Positions 25,867 through 33,193 of a stretch of 37,052 nt of DNA are shown one piece after another. The notes beneath the pieces are model-generated. The model was not told the origin of the DNA. It saw only the letters and a program-made list of their open reading frames with translations, and made no database searches. Position 1 is the stretch's first letter; each line of letters starts with the position of its first letter. Position numbers and translations under genes: made by a program. Source of the stretch: Candidatus Electronema nielsenii (GTDB lineage: Bacteria; Desulfobacterota; Desulfobulbia; Desulfobulbales; Desulfobulbaceae); contig JAGIXO010000005.1 in assembly GCA_026122915.1 (NCBI GenBank), forward strand, positions 1-37,052. Reading direction: 5' to 3'.

Positions 25867-27693
25867 TTATTTTCCTCCAGTCGGCTCAATCTGTACTTTC
25901 ACCGTCACCCGCTCGCTGATATTGTTGAGGGAGACGGTCAGTCTGTCTGCGTTGAAATGCTTGTATTGCTTGTCATCCACCCAAACTTGGCTGATGCGGA
26001 CGGTGCCTGCGGGCAGGATGTCCGGCGCGACCCGCAGCAGGTTGTTCGGCAGCACGCCCGGCAGCGGCTTGAAATGGAGCGTCAGCGGCTTTTTGGTGAT
26101 CAGCAGATTGGTGCAAACCTGTGCTAAATAAGCCAGTTCGCAGGAATGATAACCGCTCATGGAGTGGCTGCCCTTCAGCCGCTCGTTGCCCATCAAGTAA
26201 GGGATGCCGTTAGCCAGCACGTTGAAATAGACAGCCCCGCCCTCATGATCCGGGAAGAAGGCGTTGTAGAAGGCTGAGGATTCTCTGGCGATGCGCAGAT
26301 ATTCCTCGTCACCCAGCACTCCGTGCAGAATGAGATAAGCGAGAATGCCCTGCTCCTGCTGCCACCACGCCTTGCGGTCATGAAAGCCCATGCGGTGGCA
26401 GGTTTCGCCCTCGCGCAGCTTGCGCTCCATGACATCATACCAGCCGCCGCGCTGAAGGTCACAGCCCACTTTGGGCATGACCTCAGCGATTTTCCGGGCA
26501 AACTCTTCGTATTCCTTTTTGGGCAGCTCGCCGAACATCCGCATCAGGTTCCAAGCAATTTTCAAATTGTGGCCGACCACGCCCCGGTTTTGCTGCCACA
26601 TATAGGTGGTGTCATGCGACCAGTCTTCATGAAATTTTTCCTGTACGAACGGGCTGTTGTCGTAATCAGGGAAATATTTGACGATAGTGTCAAAAGTGTA
26701 TTCCAGCATCCTGCCGTAGCGGTGATCGCCGGTGGCAAGATAGAGGTTGATCAGATAGGCCGGGGCGTGGTCGCCGACCGAATTCCAGTTCTTCTTGGCG
26801 CGGTTGGCTCCGAGCGAGGCGCTGCGCGGGTCAAGGGTGATTGGGTCAAGGTGTGAGAAATAGCCGCCTTTTTCCTTGTCCAAGAAGAAACGGTCAAACA
26901 GTTCCACCGTCTGCCGCGCATCTTCAAGAATGCGCGGATCACCGGTGACGCGGTAGGTCTGCACCGGACCAGCCAAGGCATAAATCTGTTCATAGGCAGG
27001 AATGGTATCAAAATCATCGTAGAATCCTGAAGCAAGGATTTTGGTTTCCCGTTTTCCTTGCACATCAATGCCATGATACCAGTAGGTGACACCCTCATCC
27101 ATATCAACAAAGCGCATGTGCTCACGCAGATATTCAGTCCCTTTCTCGGCGCCTTCAAGGAAACGCTCGTCGCCGGTCAGCATGTAGGCTGAGGCAAAAC
27201 CATAGACCAAGCGGGAGATGGTATCTGTCTCCTGCTTGTAGTTGTCTTGCTGCTTTTTACCATCCAGCGTGATGATCGTTCTGTAATTCTTGTAATCAAC
27301 AGGTCCGTCGCCAAACTGCGCCTTCAGATAGAAATCAGCAATAGCATGAATCTGCTTGACCCACCAATCTTGTTTTTCAAACAGATATTCATCAAGTCTT
27401 GCTCCGCTGAAAACTAAATACTGCGCCTCAATGGCATATCCGTTTGTCTCAGGATAAAAAATGCCATAGACAAAAATATGTCTTCCAGCCTCCAGCATGT
27501 CGCGCATCTGCTCGCCGCACTTCTGGCGAGGCTCGTTCAGATTATTGGCAATCCATGCGTCTGTGCTTGATGAAAATTTAACTGCATACTCACGATCATC
27601 AGAGGTCTTTAGGGTAAATATGTCGCTGCCTCTGTCAAATGAGGAGACGTATCCAGATATAGTATCTGAAAACTCAAAGTTTATCTTGTTCAT
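25867..27693 (-). CDS. AGE-fold (N-acylglucosamine 2-epimerase-like) protein with extra domains
   Basis: The 608-residue protein has an (alpha/alpha)6 barrel of the N-acylglucosamine/cellobiose 2-epimerase group at about 105-515. Catalytic-type signatures are visible: GVVGHNLKIAW (His375) and FHDRKAWWQQEQGILAY (from 437). It is much longer than usual 400-residue AGE enzymes. About 100 N-terminal residues look like a beta-rich module (TISGYVSSFDRGSDIFTLKT), and about 95 C-terminal residues form another beta module (LTLHFKPLPGVLPNN onward). The substrate is unknown; a sugar or glucan end is likely given the adjacent glgX. It is the first gene of the operon, about 90 bases downstream of a consensus-like promoter. 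No clear ribosome binding site precedes the ATG. Confidence 0.82.
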   Translation of the reverse strand: MNKINFEFSDTISGYVSSFDRGSDIFTLKTSDDREYAVKFSSSTDAWIANNLNEPRQKCGEQMRDMLEAGRHIFVYGIFYPETNGYAIEAQYLVFSGARLDEYLFEKQDWWVKQIHAIADFYLKAQFGDGPVDYKNYRTIITLDGKKQQDNYKQETDTISRLVYGFASAYMLTGDERFLEGAEKGTEYLREHMRFVDMDEGVTYWYHGIDVQGKRETKILASGFYDDFDTIPAYEQIYALAGPVQTYRVTGDPRILEDARQTVELFDRFFLDKEKGGYFSHLDPITLDPRSASLGANRAKKNWNSVGDHAPAYLINLYLATGDHRYGRMLEYTFDTIVKYFPDYDNSPFVQEKFHEDWSHDTTYMWQQNRGVVGHNLKIAWNLMRMFGELPKKEYEEFARKIAEVMPKVGCDLQRGGWYDVMERKLREGETCHRMGFHDRKAWWQQEQGILAYLILHGVLGDEEYLRIARESSAFYNAFFPDHEGGAVYFNVLANGIPYLMGNERLKGSHSMSGYHSCELAYLAQVCTNLLITKKPLTLHFKPLPGVLPNNLLRVAPDILPAGTVRISQVWVDDKQYKHFNADRLTVSLNNISERVTVKVQIEPTGGK

Positions 27694-27731
27694 GCTTTAT
27701 TGTTCGTAAAATTTTAAGTAAAAATATCTTA

Positions 27732-27764
27732 TGTCAGTTACTGACCTCATTGTTCTGACAGTTA
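27732..27764 (-). promoter_or_regulatory. Direct/inverted repeats in the 5' leader of the operon
   Basis: TGTCAGTTA (27732-27740) and TGACAGTTA (27756-27764) are near-identical direct repeats 24 bases apart. The first also forms the palindrome GTCAGT-T-ACTGAC (27733-27745). They lie between the promoter and the first gene and could be an operator. The call rests on the repeats alone. Confidence 0.35.
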
Positions 27765-27791
27765 ATCGTCACCAATACATCATAATTTGCC

Positions 27792-27831
27792 TATATATTA
27801 CGAATAATAAAAAATGTCAATTTTTTTTTTT
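27792..27831 (-). promoter_or_regulatory. Sigma70-type promoter of the 14-gene operon
   Basis: On the minus strand TTGACA (27815-27820) is followed after 17 bases by TATATA (27792-27797). Directly upstream of the -35 box is a run of eleven A (complement of 27821-27831), which resembles an UP element. Transcription would start near 27785, leaving a leader of about 90 bases before the ATG at 27693. The match is close to the housekeeping consensus. If the operon also depends on an alternative sigma factor, another promoter must exist. Confidence 0.72.
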
Positions 27832-28183
27832 CAAAAGGAATGGGAATGATTATTATTAATACAACAAGGCTTACGCAAAAACTAAGGAGTTAAATGGAAT
27901 CTGAGTCAATAGGAGCCTAAGACCTAAAATACAATTTGTCACCTGCTTGACTGGAGTTTTGTCTATATCTTTTAGTTAGAAAAATCAACTACACACTGAC
28001 GAACTGGCAATGGTTCACCATTACCCCCTGCATGGGGCTTGACTTGGATAACAGTATCTAAAAAAAGCACTATCCGTATTTTTCATCTTGCCCCCGCTGC
28101 CGCCGCGTTTTATATTAACATCCCTTGTTAAGGATGCAGTCAAATTATTCTCAAACTAACAACAATGAGGAATAATCACTATC

Positions 28184-28579
28184 ATGAAAAAGATGTGTTT
28201 TGCAGTTCTCTTTGTTCTTTTTATGACGGTAGCAGCTTATGCGGAAATTAATATCAATACTGCTACTAAAGATGAATTGAACTCATTAGCCGGGATCGGG
28301 CCGATAAAAGCTGAAGCTATCGTGAAACATCGTCAAGAAAAAGGTCCGTTCAAAAGTATTGACGAACTAAAGAACGTTTATGGTATTGGGGACAAGCTTT
28401 TGGACCGAATCAAAAGTGATATTACAGTCGGCAACGTAGACGTAGCGACAGAGGCAAAATCAACCGCTAAAGCTAATGCTACGACAGCGCAGGCGGAAGT
28501 GAAGGCACAGGAAAAATCAGCACAAGCACCAGCTACTAACAAGAAGGCAGAAAATTTACCTGTACAGCAGAAACAGTAA
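28184..28579 (+). CDS. Secreted ComEA-like helix-hairpin-helix protein
   Basis: The 131-residue protein begins with a signal peptide (MKKMCFAVLFVLFMTVAAYA, cleavage probably after residue 20). A ComEA-type pair of helix-hairpin-helix motifs follows: ININTATKDELNSLAGIGPIKA and FKSIDELKNVYGIGDKLLDRI (about 22-77). This domain binds double-stranded DNA without sequence preference; in competence it catches DNA in the periplasm. The C-terminal 50 residues are Ala/Lys/Gln-rich and probably disordered, longer than in minimal ComEA proteins. No other competence gene is nearby, so DNA uptake is possible but unproven. A hairpin follows the stop codon. Confidence 0.87.
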   Translation: MKKMCFAVLFVLFMTVAAYAEININTATKDELNSLAGIGPIKAEAIVKHRQEKGPFKSIDELKNVYGIGDKLLDRIKSDITVGNVDVATEAKSTAKANATTAQAEVKAQEKSAQAPATNKKAENLPVQQKQ

Positions 28580-28585
28580 ATTGCA

Positions 28586-28616
28586 AAGCAAGGGCAGAAT
28601 CTACCTGCCCTTGCTT
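28586..28616. terminator. Hairpin between convergent ComEA-like and corA genes
   Basis: A perfect 12-base-pair inverted repeat (arms AAGCAAGGGCAG and CTGCCCTTGCTT, seven-base loop) starts seven bases after the stop of the ComEA-like gene. No long T-run follows, so termination efficiency is uncertain. Its position between two convergent genes suits a two-way terminator. Confidence 0.6.
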
Positions 28617-28680
28617 GAATATCATTCCGTACATCGCTCCGCTCCAAGATCGGCAGTTCCTGCCGCCCGACCATCTTTGT

Positions 28681-29763
28681 TTAAATCCACTTTTTTCTTT
28701 TGAAATAAACAAATAGGCCAAGGCTAATAGCCAGCATGAGAGACCAGATCATGCAATAGCCATAATGCCATTTCAACTCTGGCATATATTCAAAGTTCAT
28801 TCCGTACACGCCGACAATAAAAGTCAAGGGAATGAAAATTGTAGATATAATGGTGAGCATTTTCATGATTTCATTCATGCGATTACTGATACTGGACAGA
28901 TAGGTATCGTGCATTCCGCCAAGAATATCTCTACAGGTTTCTGCCATATCAATAATTTGGATCGTATGGTCGTAGAGATCACGCCAGAAAACTTTCGTTT
29001 CTGCCTGAAGCAAAGTTGAATCACTTTTTGCAATGATGCCGACTTCTTCACGAAATGGCCATATAGCTTTGCGAAGATGCAAAATATCTCGTTTAAGTTG
29101 ATGAATTTCTCTTATGTCTTCTGGTCTTGGTTCAGCAAGTATCTGTTCGTCGATATCTTCAATGCGATCACCGATACGTTCAACGGTTAAGAAGTAATGA
29201 TCAACCACAGCATCCATGAGAGAATAGGCGAGGTAATCAGATTTCAGCAGGCGAATGCGACTTGTGGCGGCCCGAATGTGATTCCGCACCGTATCAAAAA
29301 GATCACCTTCATCCTCGATAAAGGAAATGACATAATTTTTTCCAAGAATCATGCTAACATGTTCAATAACAAGATTGTTCGCTCCATCATAGGACATCAT
29401 CTTGAGAACAATAAACAGATAATGTGAAAATTCTTCGACTTTTGGCCTCTGCGTCGTATTGACGATATCTTCCAGCGTCATCGGATGAAGATCAAAACAT
29501 TTTCCCAACAATTCAATCTGATTAATATCATGAATGCCGTTGACATTCATCCACGTTATTCCAGGTACTTTGGCAAAAACAAGACATTGATTCACCGTAG
29601 TATCACGTAATTCATTCAGCTCAGTTTCGCTATAATGGATGATATCAATGCTGGCCTTATCTTGTTTTTTTTCCCCGATAAAAAGCATTGTTCCCGGAGC
29701 CATGCCGATTTTAATGCCTGCACCGATAGGCTTTCTTTTCTTTTTCTTTATAAATCGTGACAT
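28681..29763 (-). CDS. corA: CorA-family magnesium/cobalt transporter
   Basis: CorA is a homopentameric inner-membrane channel for Mg2+ and Co2+. The 360-residue protein has a large cytoplasmic N-terminal part with the long stalk helix. Two membrane helices lie at the C-terminus: MLTIISTIFIPLTFIVGVYGMN, with the signature GMN at 321-323, and the last helix MIWSLMLAISLGLFVYF. The basic end KRKKW faces the cytoplasm. AAGG seven bases before the ATG supports the start. The periplasmic loop reads FEYMPELKWHYGY, which is typical of the CorA group with MPEL. It is last in a run of minus-strand genes, 66 bases after the primase-helicase gene. Confidence 0.95.
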   Translation of the reverse strand: MSRFIKKKKRKPIGAGIKIGMAPGTMLFIGEKKQDKASIDIIHYSETELNELRDTTVNQCLVFAKVPGITWMNVNGIHDINQIELLGKCFDLHPMTLEDIVNTTQRPKVEEFSHYLFIVLKMMSYDGANNLVIEHVSMILGKNYVISFIEDEGDLFDTVRNHIRAATSRIRLLKSDYLAYSLMDAVVDHYFLTVERIGDRIEDIDEQILAEPRPEDIREIHQLKRDILHLRKAIWPFREEVGIIAKSDSTLLQAETKVFWRDLYDHTIQIIDMAETCRDILGGMHDTYLSSISNRMNEIMKMLTIISTIFIPLTFIVGVYGMNFEYMPELKWHYGYCMIWSLMLAISLGLFVYFKRKKWI

Positions 29764-29829
29764 TGCAAGGCCTTATTGTTTGATTCATCCTTACCTGCAT
29801 GTTAAAACACGGTCAGGATAATCAGGTTG

Positions 29830-31605
29830 TTATTTCTCGTTGAAGCCCCAGTACGGATAATCGAGCTGATACGAGGCAACTAAGCCCGGACTGTGTTCGC
29901 GGCTGGCCACTAACCAAAGATCGTTACACCGCAGCTCGGCAGGTTCTCGGTTAAACGGGTCCCACTGCGGCAGCAGCACCATTGCATTGTCGGCAGAGTA
30001 TTCGATATCACCGGAACCCTTGAAGGCACCAAGCTGCGGCTGTTGATCGTATTGGCCATCCTCGCGGCGAGTCAGCTCAGAGATGACAAGAAAAGAGGCG
30101 TTGAACAAATCACGGAGTGACTCTAACTGCCGCAGCCAAGCATCAATGCCAGTACGCCGTTCAGCAAAATCTTTAAATGGCAGTTTATGTAAGCTATCAA
30201 TCACCACCATGATGCAATCGGCATTGGTCTGATGACGGAGAAAATCGATGTGGCTGCGCATGAGTTCTGGACTTAATTTGCGGTCTGTGACCACCCAGAA
30301 CCAAGGCAGAAGCCGCTGAAGTTCTACCTTACCCGCCTGTAACCTCGCACGTTCCTCTTCGTTCAGTTCGCCAATTTTGATTTGCTCGACAGACAGTCTG
30401 CTCAGACGACAGAGAATGCGTTGATAAATTTTCTGTCTGCCGTTCTCAAAATCATAATAAATCACTGGAATTTTGCGCCGGGCCATCTCGCTGGCAATCT
30501 GGATGAAAAAGCAAGACTTACCCGCCTTAGGCAAGCCACCCATGATGTTGATTCCGTGCATTCCTCCCAATGCCGTATCTAATTTGGCAAAACCGGAGCG
30601 CATGGCCGCATGGCTTTCGCCGCTTTCTAACTTGAGCTGCTCCTCAAATTGGAGAAATTCCCGTTCTGGCGAGCTGAAAGGCGAAAAGGACTTTGCTTCA
30701 CGGATCAAGCGAAAGACCGCCTTCTGGAAATCGTTGCCCAGCTCGGCGGCCATTTTAGTCAGGCAATACTGCTTAGGCGCGGAATCCGGCCAGCGGATCA
30801 TTCTGACTTTGAAGCCTAATCGTCCGGCAAAATCCCGCGCTGCGGTTTCTGATTCTGGATTCTTGCTAACACAAACGAAGAGCGTTTTAATCCAAGCCAA
30901 TCGCTCTGCTTCCAAATTGACAAAATCCGCTGCTGATACCAAAGCGATACTGGGTAGGCCGAGCTGTTTCAACGTGAGTAAGTTATCTTCTCCCTCGACG
31001 ACGATCAAACTGCCATTTTCGCAGCGCATGATCTCTTGGAGATTGAAAATACGAAAGCTGGGCGCGGAAAATTCCTCGTTACCGTGCCAAAATGTATCGT
31101 CTGGCTGATAAGGATGGACACAGTGGGCGGCGTAGCAGTTACCGTCTTCTTGGAAATAGGGATAGACCAAGTAGCGGCCATTGAAGCCAATTCGCATTTC
31201 TTCCAGCACCGCCTTAGAAATGCCCATCGCGGCAAAGCGGATGATTAAATCAGCAGTCAGCTTTTCATGAAAGCTGATAATTTCACTGTTGATGTTTTTA
31301 GTCGGATAATTGATCTTGGCGGTAGCGTAGTCGCGATCTGGGTCGACACCGGGCGCGAGACTCAGGCTGAGGCGAGACTGTCGAGCGAAATGGAGAGGAA
31401 AGCCGCCGGGTGTGCAGCGGTGCAAACACCGGTAATAGCCATAAAAATGACTTTCTGGGTTGGCGAATACCACCAGCAGCCGTTTCACGCCGCCCTTGCC
31501 TTGCTCGTGACAGAAAGGACATTCCGCCATCAGGAAGCTATTTTTTAGCACTGCGCCGGGCAGATGCATGCTGTAGAAGGCAAGAATGGGATCAATGCGG
31601 CTCAT
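29830..31605 (-). CDS. Primase-helicase-like protein (Zn finger, TOPRIM, RecA-like ATPase)
   Basis: The 591-residue protein resembles phage T7 gp4-type primase-helicase fusions. The N-terminus has a zinc-finger pattern, Cys29, Cys32, Cys60 and Cys64. A TOPRIM-like part follows with SLIVVEGEDNLLTLKQLGL (Glu204). Then comes a DnaB/RecA-like ATPase with Walker A GGLPKAGKS (356-364), DFENG (Glu387), Walker B MVVIDSLHKLP (466-476) and VISELTRRE. The TOPRIM DxD motif is not found: the expected strand reads TLFVCVSKNPESE, so primase catalysis may be lost. No phage genes surround it; the neighbours are housekeeping genes. GAGGAG four bases before the ATG supports the start. It might be a KaiC/RadA-like ATPase with DNA-binding front end, or a domesticated phage protein. 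Confidence 0.78.
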   Translation of the reverse strand: MSRIDPILAFYSMHLPGAVLKNSFLMAECPFCHEQGKGGVKRLLVVFANPESHFYGYYRCLHRCTPGGFPLHFARQSRLSLSLAPGVDPDRDYATAKINYPTKNINSEIISFHEKLTADLIIRFAAMGISKAVLEEMRIGFNGRYLVYPYFQEDGNCYAAHCVHPYQPDDTFWHGNEEFSAPSFRIFNLQEIMRCENGSLIVVEGEDNLLTLKQLGLPSIALVSAADFVNLEAERLAWIKTLFVCVSKNPESETAARDFAGRLGFKVRMIRWPDSAPKQYCLTKMAAELGNDFQKAVFRLIREAKSFSPFSSPEREFLQFEEQLKLESGESHAAMRSGFAKLDTALGGMHGINIMGGLPKAGKSCFFIQIASEMARRKIPVIYYDFENGRQKIYQRILCRLSRLSVEQIKIGELNEEERARLQAGKVELQRLLPWFWVVTDRKLSPELMRSHIDFLRHQTNADCIMVVIDSLHKLPFKDFAERRTGIDAWLRQLESLRDLFNASFLVISELTRREDGQYDQQPQLGAFKGSGDIEYSADNAMVLLPQWDPFNREPAELRCNDLWLVASREHSPGLVASYQLDYPYWGFNEK

Positions 31606-31623
31606 ACAGCTCCTCAGCGACAG

Positions 31624-32520
31624 TCAGACTTTTCGGAGAAGATGGTTCAGGGTAGTCGCTAAATCTGGCTCGCGGAAGACGTAGCCTGATGCAAGTAGCC
31701 TGCTTGGTGTTACCTTTGTGCTCGCGAACAGCAACTCGCGGCCCATTTCGCCCAAAAGCAGTTCAAGTAGAAAGCGGGGCGCGGGTAAAAGAGCCGGGCG
31801 GCAAAGCACCTTGCTCAAGGCTTTGGTGAATTCTCGATTCGTAGCTGGGCAAGGAGAAACCGCGTTGACCGGGCCGTGTAGTTCCTCATGCTGAAGGATA
31901 TGTTTGATGATATGCGGGATTTCATCACGACTAATCCAGCTCATCCACTGTTTGCCGCTGCCCATTACTCCGCCTAAACCCAGCTTGAAAGGTGGCAACA
32001 TTTTTGCCAAGGCTCCGCCTTCTGTGCTGAGAACAATGCCAAAGCGGAGGTTGACCACTCGAATGCCCGCAGCTCTCGCAGGCTGCGCTGCTGCTTCCCA
32101 CTCCTGAGCCACGTGGGCGAGAAAGCCTGTGCCAATGCTGCTGGCCTCGGTCAGTTCTTCGTCGCCACGGTCGCCATAGATACCCACTGCCGAGGCGGAG
32201 ATAATCACTTTGGGCTTATAATCAGCCTGAGCAAAAAACTGAGCAAGCAGCCGGGTACTGTCAACGCGGCTTTGCCGGATGCGCTCCTTGCGGGCCACAG
32301 TCCAGCGGTTATCCGCGATGTTCTCCCCAGCCAGATTAATCACTGCGTCAACCTGTTTGTCCGGCCCCAGCTCAATGATTTGCCGGTCTATATCCCCCCA
32401 GAACGGCGCGGTGTGCGTAGTGTCACGGCGCAGGGCAAGCACCTGATGGTCTTGGATAGACAAGGACTGCATCAATGCCCGGCCCACCAAGCCAGATGCG
32501 CCGGAGATGAGGATGTTCAT
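31624..32520 (-). CDS. TIGR01777 family NAD(P)-dependent epimerase (SDR)
   Basis: This 298-residue extended SDR protein has the Rossmann motif GASGLVGRAL at the N-terminus, VINLAGENIADNRW, SASAVGIYGDRGDEELTE (with the usual Tyr of the active site), and a C-terminal DUF1731-type end (PAPRFLLELLLGEMGRELLFASTKVTPSRLL). It is the YfcH/SulA-like group, whose substrate is not known; a role near cell division has been suggested for some members. GGGGAGA six bases before the ATG supports the start. The gene is in a run with the PD-(D/E)XK-like gene (21-base gap) and the primase-helicase gene (18-base gap). Confidence 0.93.
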   Translation of the reverse strand: MNILISGASGLVGRALMQSLSIQDHQVLALRRDTTHTAPFWGDIDRQIIELGPDKQVDAVINLAGENIADNRWTVARKERIRQSRVDSTRLLAQFFAQADYKPKVIISASAVGIYGDRGDEELTEASSIGTGFLAHVAQEWEAAAQPARAAGIRVVNLRFGIVLSTEGGALAKMLPPFKLGLGGVMGSGKQWMSWISRDEIPHIIKHILQHEELHGPVNAVSPCPATNREFTKALSKVLCRPALLPAPRFLLELLLGEMGRELLFASTKVTPSRLLASGYVFREPDLATTLNHLLRKV

Positions 32521-32541
32521 GACTAATCTCCCCGCCTGTGG

Positions 32542-33156
32542 TCAGCAGCAACCTTCATTTTCTTGCGTTGCTCGTCGAGTCAGTACGTCTAATGCTCCGA
32601 AAAGCCTTGGGAGATTGTCGATGGTGAAGTTCTCTGGCTCCTTCGTGAAGACATCAGCCCGCAGTCGGCCAAATTGCCACAGATTGGCATCGGTCACAAT
32701 GCCGTACACCGGCCTGTGTGGGCTGTTGTTGATCTTCTGTGCTGCTACCATTTCAGCCATACATTGGCCCCAGCCCTGCTCAAAATCATTCTTCTTCGCC
32801 TCAACCACCATGACAATAGGTGTTTCCAAGACCGTCTTACCAAGATTAGACTTCTTCGAGAAGATATAATCCGGGGTTCCAGAAAGCATGGCATCAAAGG
32901 CAATGCTCTTCTGTATCCAGAAAGAGCAACTGCCATAATGGTGCTTGTACACCTCTCGGAGCAAGGGAGAGATAATGGTTTCACTGCGGGCGGCTTCAGA
33001 CGAGAAGATGTCAATGTTCTTTCGATTAAAGGCAAAATCATCCAAGAAACTTTGCGGCGGCGGTAGTTCGATTGCGGCAATGAACACCTCCTCTTCATAG
33101 CGAATTGCGTAACGCTTCTGAACTTCGGCTATGCTTTTAAAGTCACTGAATGACAT
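32542..33156 (-). CDS. PD-(D/E)XK nuclease-like protein, 204 aa
   Basis: The protein shows the outline of a restriction-endonuclease-like core: GTPDYIFS (Pro95-Asp96), then MVVEAKKNDF with Glu119 and Lys121, and QCMAEMVAAQ (Gln131 to Gln140) as the helix often found in motif IV. The N-terminal 60 residues are helical and could recognise a partner. Similar single-domain proteins occur as orphans in cyanobacteria and other bacteria, usually with no named function, and resemble the N-terminal nuclease of type I restriction R subunits. No methylase or specificity subunit is encoded nearby. Nuclease activity is plausible by motif but not certain. Confidence 0.65.
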   Translation of the reverse strand: MSFSDFKSIAEVQKRYAIRYEEEVFIAAIELPPPQSFLDDFAFNRKNIDIFSSEAARSETIISPLLREVYKHHYGSCSFWIQKSIAFDAMLSGTPDYIFSKKSNLGKTVLETPIVMVVEAKKNDFEQGWGQCMAEMVAAQKINNSPHRPVYGIVTDANLWQFGRLRADVFTKEPENFTIDNLPRLFGALDVLTRRATQENEGCC

Positions 33157-33193
33157 GATCTAACCTATGTTATTTTTTAATCGAACAATTGCC

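Larger units (their letters stand above)
27694..28183. other. 490-base intergenic region between divergent genes
   Basis: This is the only gap over 300 bases in the window. Its left third holds the operon promoter and repeats. The middle contains GGCTTACGCAAAAACT (27869-27884), a string of the kind seen at the ends of some insertion sequences. Right after it, AAGGAG (27884-27889) and an ATG (27894) open a tiny frame of eight codons, which may be a relic or a leader peptide. The right third has small hairpins (AATGGT-TC-ACCATT and CCCC-CTGCAT-GGGG around 28007-28036) but no promoter I trust for the downstream gene. Confidence 0.4.

Noticed and set aside
24032-26131. Plus-strand open frames of about 300 and 395 codons opposite glgX, STAS and AGE genes
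   Set aside because: They run across three well-supported genes on the other strand and show no domain or ribosome binding site.
28034-28070. TTGACT at about 28039 as a -35 box for the ComEA-like gene
   Set aside because: No acceptable -10 box lies at 16-18 bases distance.
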